Source of the DNA: Laetiporus sulphureus 93-53
Taxonomy: Eukaryota > Basidiomycota > Agaricomycetes > Polyporales > Laetiporaceae
NCBI RefSeq assembly: GCF_001632365.1
Contig: NW_024468584.1
Span: 1-64,000 of the forward strand
DNA length: 64,000 bases
Direction: 5' to 3'
Translations under genes and position numbers: made by a program
Notes under the pieces: generated by a model
The model's database searches: none
The model's input: the letters and a program-made list of their open reading frames with translations, nothing else
What the model was told of the DNA's origin: nothing
Part shown: in pieces, positions 60,971-64,000 of the stretch
Numbering within the stretch: position 1 is the first letter of the stretch
Layout: each line of letters opens with the position of its first letter

Positions 60971-61305
60971 GAGATTTCTAGTCAGGCGCTGTATATGGGA
61001 GGTTAGATATAAAAGCTACATCGCGCGATCTAGCGTAAATTATTTTGCTGATGATGTCATCTGCAGGCGTGTCCGCCTGGCAAGGTATTGATTTATCACC
61101 TACCGCTCTCCACGGAATGATTCTAATTGAATCTAACTGCGGCTTCTTGACAGCCTGATTGATTTTTTCCCACTGCATACACAGTGGCGTCTCCCCTGTC
61201 TCCTTCTAAAACCGCATCTCTGCTGTTCTTGGAACGTGAGTGCGAGGTTTAAAGCGATGGCCGCCCGAGGTGTACAGATCCTTCTTCGTCTCTTTATCGC
61301 CCAAG

Positions 61306-63270
61306 ATGCTTCTCTATGGACGCGACGTGAGCGAGGTCCTCTCACCTGACGAAGTTCCAGACCAGGTGCAAGGTAACCAGACGGGTATCTACGTCAGCGT
61401 CGTTCTTGCAACCTTGGTAAGCTACGATGCTAGTACGTCTCTAACGTGTATTATTCAATATGCTTCTGGCTGATGACTTGTTAGTCTGCACGTTCGACAA
61501 AGAGGTGCGTCGCATATCTGCTTTATGATCAACCAAAGCCAGTTTGATGAAGTTGCGGGCAGGTCAGATACTTCTGGGTGCGTGTGCTGGCATGCAGAGT
61601 ATATGGTTTAGCTGAAAATTGGATCCACCCCAGAACGGATGCACTCTTGGCATGACGAAGACCGTATTCTTCCTAGTAAGCGCAGCATCAGTTCCGTCCA
61701 ATATACACACTAAAAGCTCTAGAACCGATATGGCGGCATCTGTGGAGCATTATTTACCATACCCTGTGAGTTTCCTGTCATATGATCCGACCGCTTTGAT
61801 CTGACCTTCCTTTTTGAAGGGTACACATTGAACACGACTCTCACTGAGTAAGCTCTTTGTTTTTGAGGTATAATCGGACTGACTTCCATCCTAGGTGTGC
61901 GCCTCCACCTCAAACTCCCCTGAGAAGTCATCTCATCACGCTCTTCTTATAGGCAATGTCTCGCAATGGGGCAAAGACTTTTCCTGTGCGCGCCCTAACA
62001 TCCTCAAATCATATCTCGTATTGATCCTGTGCTTGCAGACTGGGTCACAATTATTGCCATCGATTGTGCGCGCGATAATGTCTTCCGCTCTTCCTGTACT
62101 GATGAGCACGGTGAAGACATTCTTATGATCAGGGTGCTAGCTCTGTACCACAATGGTCTGTCCCCTTTGATGTTTCTGCGCAATTTTCCTAAATGTACGT
62201 GTCAGACAAGAGGTTGACATTGCTTCTGTCAATCTTTCTTGTGCTTGACGCGATAGGGAAGGCAGTCTTTGTCGTCATCGGCATTCTCGGAGAAGAAGGC
62301 AAGCGCCACTTAGCTTTGTGACCGTATGTAGTCTGACGCAGCTCTACAGTCGGGCTTTTGGGTCTCACTCCAAGCATCACGTCGTGCAGTTACTTTGCTC
62401 CTGGAAACGAAGACACATATATTCTTGACTGGTGCGCTCTTCCACTCTACTGTTTCCTTGACAGGTGTCTCATCAATCAATAGGACCATCCCGCTTGCGT
62501 ACGAAGCTCTCCTCTTGGCTCTTGCTCTTTACAAGGCCACGAAGTTCTGGAAATCGAATGGTTTGCATGGATCGCGACTCGTATGGGTGCTTATCAAGGA
62601 CCAAGCTGTCTATTTCGCACTGTGAGTTGAGAGAAATCGCACCGGAATGACCAAGGCTCACGAGAAACTCAGAGCGATATCCTGTTCGGTCTTATACATC
62701 GTTGACGATATCGTTCTTATGTCACCGACGCTAACCTCAGTTATTCAAGCTATGGGCAGTCCCACACTTCTCTGTATTCTCGGGAGCAGGATGTTCTTCA
62801 ACCTGAAGGAGGCAGCGGGGCACGGGATCAATGTCGGCACAAACTGGTCCTCTTACTCGCACGGCACAGACGACGTGTTTCACTTTGAGTCAGTGTTTGA
62901 CGACCCTCAAATTGGAGAAGGGTGAGCATCATACCGCGCCTTGCTTTTTAAGAATGTGAACTCACTAGACTGTCCGTCATTTCAGGCAGAGCACTAGCAC
63001 CTTCTGTGTTCACAATTCAGGGGACAGGGACATCGAGTGCGTCTTTTCAACATGTCACTATACTAAGTCAATCTCACGGTTTGATGTTTGCAGGTCTCAA
63101 GCCAATGCCGGAATGATTTATGAGATGCAGAACAGGCATGACAGGTGCGTTAAAAGCATCTTCTCACAGCTCAAGTGTCAAGTCATAATGTGCCCAACGC
63201 AACAAGCCCTAGGATATCGTCTTCGCTAGCCGTTCCGCAGCATGCCAGTGAGACTAGTAAGCTTTTTTAA
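61306..63270 (+). CDS. DUF6533-type multi-pass membrane protein
   Basis: A basidiomycete family of about 7-TM proteins of unknown function. Start MLLYGRDVSEVL. Exons resolved: 61306-61432, 61485-61504 (20 nt), 61563-61577 (15 nt), 61634-61675, 61723-61765, 61820-61847. They give the family hallmark YDAICTFDKEVRYFW, then TKTVFFLNRYGGICGALFTI. The region 61850-62460 is only partly resolved (WVTIIAIDYILMIRVLALYH across an intron, then GKAVFVVIGILGEEG). From about 62465 the frame is clear: IPLAYEALLLALALYKATKF, SPTLLCILGSRMFFNLKEAA and GINVGTNWSSYSHGTDDVFH. The frame stops at 62925, but GTGAGC there gives in-phase extra exons (about 62986-63039, 63094-63144, 63213-63270) to a TAA at 63270. Full-length if the middle splices. 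Confidence 0.65.
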
Positions 63271-64000
63271 TGGCTGATATGGATCATGCTAGTCTGACAG
63301 TAAGGAGATGTGCAATTATTGCAGTTGTACAAACTAGCACAAGGCACGTGGCACGCCACGTCTGATAACTGAGAAGTGGAAGGCGCATTCGCGGAGAGTC
63401 GCAGTCCAAAACCCTTTTGCTTTTTTCTGCGCATTTTTCATACTCTAGTCACTATGGCCTACTTCAATCATTCTCCTCGAAAATGAGCCAAGTCGAGCGC
63501 ATGTAGCAGCCGTACCAGAAAAATCGTCTGCTATGCCCTAATGATGAATGAGTCATACAACGACATTGATAGACCCATCATTGCCCTTGGTTTCGAGAGG
63601 CGGTGAGTCGAGAAATACAACATCGTGCGCCTGAAGATCAAAATGTGAGGGAACCGCTCGTACCGATGAAAGTTGAAGCATAGGTGGTGCGACATATCAA
63701 ATTCATTCGCAATGGAAGGCGGATTACACCGCGCGTAACAAGACACCATGGATGGTGTCGAACGTTAACCTTGGTGGGCGAGGTTCGGATAAACATTAAA
63801 CGATACGAACCACATTGTGGATTGAGGAATTTGAAAAATGTGAGTGGCTCTAGCGCGCGATGTGTGTCTCTTGTCTGCTGGATGTATTAGGCATTCTGGA
63901 AGAGTTCAGAATGGTACTTTACTTCATGGTTGCTCATGCGTCTGTGCATCGTGTCCTGACTTCGTGGAGCACATTGCCAGAGATGTTCACCTAAAAGCCG
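63271..64000. other. Right edge, nothing recognised
   Basis: 3' flank of the DUF6533-type gene. Short frames on both strands without motifs. Confidence 0.45.

Noticed and set aside
1..64000. CRISPR arrays, bacterial operons, Shine-Dalgarno sites, rho-independent terminators
   Set aside because: Spliced eukaryotic genes throughout; no regularly spaced short repeats were seen.

Overview
The window is nuclear DNA from a filamentous basidiomycete, most likely an Agaricomycete of the wood-rot type. The evidence is short GT-AG introns of about 45-60 nt in almost every gene, very small exons, and gene families typical of that group: a pheromone-exporter-like ABC protein, a DUF6533-type membrane protein, F-box paralogues, P450s, fungal APH-like phosphotransferases and a DUF7770-like protein. 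No rRNA, tRNA, CRISPR array or intact transposon was recognised.

Layout. 1-3780: an inverted copy of a repeat unit, with an F-box gene cut by the left edge. 4786-5787: a conserved basidiomycete gene with a possible nuclease-like core. 7253-9465: a cytochrome P450. 11022-12730 and 13492-15399: a convergent pair, an NT-C2 domain protein and a Ser/Pro-rich conserved protein. 17262-26085: a rearranged block holding purine nucleoside phosphorylase (PNP), a broken APH-like gene, a broken DUF7770-like gene, a chimeric PNP/kinase-tail gene, an unresolved gene remnant and a Ca2+/calmodulin-dependent protein kinase (CaMK). 26-29 kb is gene-poor. 29005-30094 and 33180-34240: two related C2H2 zinc-finger genes, each with one apparent frameshift. 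34922-39573: a full STE6-type ABC transporter. 40140-42456: a myo-inositol transporter with a 166-base assembly gap. 45430-60970: a tandem array with a period of about 6.8 kb, carrying F-box genes with antisense P450 relics. 61306-63270: a DUF6533-type membrane protein.

The most striking object is the 107-codon chimera at 21472-21926 on the minus strand. The PNP 5' flank and first 19 codons are fused in frame to the calmodulin-binding/regulatory tail of the neighbouring CaMK, with both kinase-tail introns kept and no kinase domain. The second theme is the F-box/P450 array. Its members differ in a 32-nt stretch that must be spliced in one copy and is read through in the others. An inverted copy lies about 42 kb away, which could promote inversion of everything between.

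Exon boundaries were placed by hand from splice consensus, reading phase and remembered family sequences. No database search was run. Gene names rest on motif recognition.
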